Below are positions 5,915 through 6,675 of a stretch of DNA of 6,675 nucleotides, one piece after another. Numbering within the stretch: position 1 is the stretch's first letter; the number at the start of each line of letters is the position of its first letter. The notes under the pieces were generated by a model. That model searched no databases. It had not been told where the DNA came from and saw nothing but the letters and a program-made list of their open reading frames with translations. Source of the stretch: JBKBXU01 sp046313675. Lineage in GTDB: Bacteria; Bacteroidota; Bacteroidia; Cytophagales; Cytophagaceae. Made by a program: the position numbers and the translations under genes. The stretch is taken from assembly GCA_046313675.1 (NCBI GenBank), contig JBKBXU010000268.1:1-6675 (forward strand). The letters run 5' to 3'.

Positions 5915-6675
5915 TTATGTTCCGGTATGGTTTGCAATTAAACGGTTTAATACTTCAGAATATCTTTTTGCTATATTCTCGTAAGTATAACTTTCAATAT
6001 TGCTGTTACTTTGACATTTTACTTTGCCCGACTCCAAAAATTCCTTATAATATCCTACAAGGATGTCTTTTAATTCGGTAACATTTTTTGCAAATTTACC
6101 AGCATTTGTTGTTTCTAAAATATCCTTTGCATAGCCTCCGTCACCACCAATTGCAATGATAGGTCTTTTAGCTCCTAAATATTCATAGATCTTGGCAGGA
6201 CAATAGGTGATTTCTATGTTACGGTTCTCGAGGAGTACTAATAATATCTGAGACTCTTTTTGCTTTTGTAATATCTTCTCTCTGTCTATATATCCATAAT
6301 AATTTACAATATCTTGTAAGTTATATTTTTTAGCATCGTTTAACAACCATGATGCTTTTTTTGAATAAAATCTTATTTCTATTAAATGTTTATTAAGTTT
6401 ATTTTCTTTAATAAGTTCAGATACAGCAATAAATAAAAGTGATGGGTCTATTTTTTTGCTGTAAAAGTTTCCAGTATATGTAATAGTAAATTTATCTGTA
6501 AGTTTAACTTCTTGATCATCGATATAATCGTCACTGTCATATCCATTAGTTATTAAAACTACTTTTTTGTTGCCATAAACTCTTTTAAGTATATGTTCAA
6601 ACTTTGGTGTAACTGTAACTAAAACGTCAGCATTAAATAAGGTTTTAGATTCTAATCTTCTTTCAAAATATTTCA
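5915..6675 (-). CDS. GT4-type glycosyltransferase, C-terminal part (5' end outside the window)
   Basis: The frame is open from the window edge (first whole codon at 6673) to TAA at 5917-5915, 252 residues, so the start lies outside. Earlier parts read RRLESKTLFNADVLVTVTP and VVLITNGYDSDDY, the end of the acceptor domain and the hinge of a GT-B enzyme. The donor domain begins with FTITYTGNFYSKK and includes YGYIDREKILQKQ and CPAKIYEYLGAKRPIIAIGG (158-177 of the fragment), whose Glu in YEYLGA takes the place of the second Glu of the EX7E motif. The layout resembles WcaI-like GT4 enzymes; the sugar is not predictable. A TTG at 6346 could be mistaken for a start but lies in the middle of the fold. 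The N-terminal part of the fragment (6301-6660) is strikingly AT-rich, about a quarter G+C by hand count, lower than the genes after the insertion sequence. Transcription presumably once ran on into the membrane-protein gene, and the insertion now separates them. Confidence 0.88.
   Translation of the reverse strand, partial: KYFERRLESKTLFNADVLVTVTPKFEHILKRVYGNKKVVLITNGYDSDDYIDDQEVKLTDKFTITYTGNFYSKKIDPSLLFIAVSELIKENKLNKHLIEIRFYSKKASWLLNDAKKYNLQDIVNYYGYIDREKILQKQKESQILLVLLENRNIEITYCPAKIYEYLGAKRPIIAIGGDGGYAKDILETTNAGKFAKNVTELKDILVGYYKEFLESGKVKCQSNSNIESYTYENIAKRYSEVLNRLIANHTGT

Noticed and set aside
4683..5918. Target-site duplication around the insertion sequence (CCATTA at 4683 and 5913; CATTAT at 4720 and 5913)
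   Set aside because: The repeated words are not directly adjacent to the proposed inverted repeats and are short AT-rich strings expected by chance.
5915..6346. A separate short gene starting at TTG 6346
   Set aside because: The same frame is open without interruption to the window edge and encodes the preceding part of the glycosyltransferase fold, so 6346 is internal.
1..6675. A novel defence, CRISPR, toxin-antitoxin or RNA-based system
   Set aside because: No regularly spaced repeats, no structured RNA and no nuclease or toxin families were seen; everything recognisable is glycan biosynthesis or the insertion sequence.

Overview
All supported genes in this window lie on the minus strand, so the region reads from position 6675 down to 1. 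It looks like the middle of a surface- or exopolysaccharide biosynthesis operon (O-antigen or capsule type) in an AT-rich bacterium. The ligase/polymerase-type membrane protein and the glycosyltransferase set fit a Gram-negative organism, but nothing here fixes the lineage. Anaerobic or subsurface groups such as Nitrospirota, Desulfobacterota or Omnitrophota are only a guess, from the style of the transposase and the codon use.

Layout in transcription order: (1) the C-terminal part of a GT4-type glycosyltransferase, open to the window edge (6673-5915); (2) an insertion sequence of about 1.2 kb (about 5906-4731) whose rve/DDE transposase (5805-4802) is broken by a one-base frameshift; (3) a 12-or-so-helix membrane protein of the O-antigen ligase/Wzy polymerase superfamily (4675-3311); (4) a GT4 glycosyltransferase with a classical EX7E motif (3321-2041); (5) a second GT4 glycosyltransferase of a different subfamily (2081-984); (6) a FemAB-like/GNAT-fold acyl- or aminoacyl-transferase (987-21), split by one extra A in a run of ten; (7) the first seven codons of a further gene (21 to the window edge).

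Genes 3 to 7 overlap one another by 11, 41 and 4 bases and then by a TAATG junction, so they are very likely one translationally coupled unit. The expected working order is: the glycosyltransferases add sugars to a lipid-linked oligosaccharide on the cytoplasmic face, the membrane protein polymerises or ligates the exported units, and the FemAB-like enzyme decorates a sugar or peptide acceptor. The individual sugars and acceptors cannot be read from sequence.

The oddities are the insertion sequence sitting inside the operon, the two single-base frameshifts (both at A-tracts), and a drop in G+C towards the upstream glycosyltransferase. I see no RNA genes, CRISPR array, riboswitch or convincing novel system. 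No stretch above 300 bases lacks a gene; the gaps are 4676-4801 and 5806-5914, and they hold mainly the ends of the insertion sequence.
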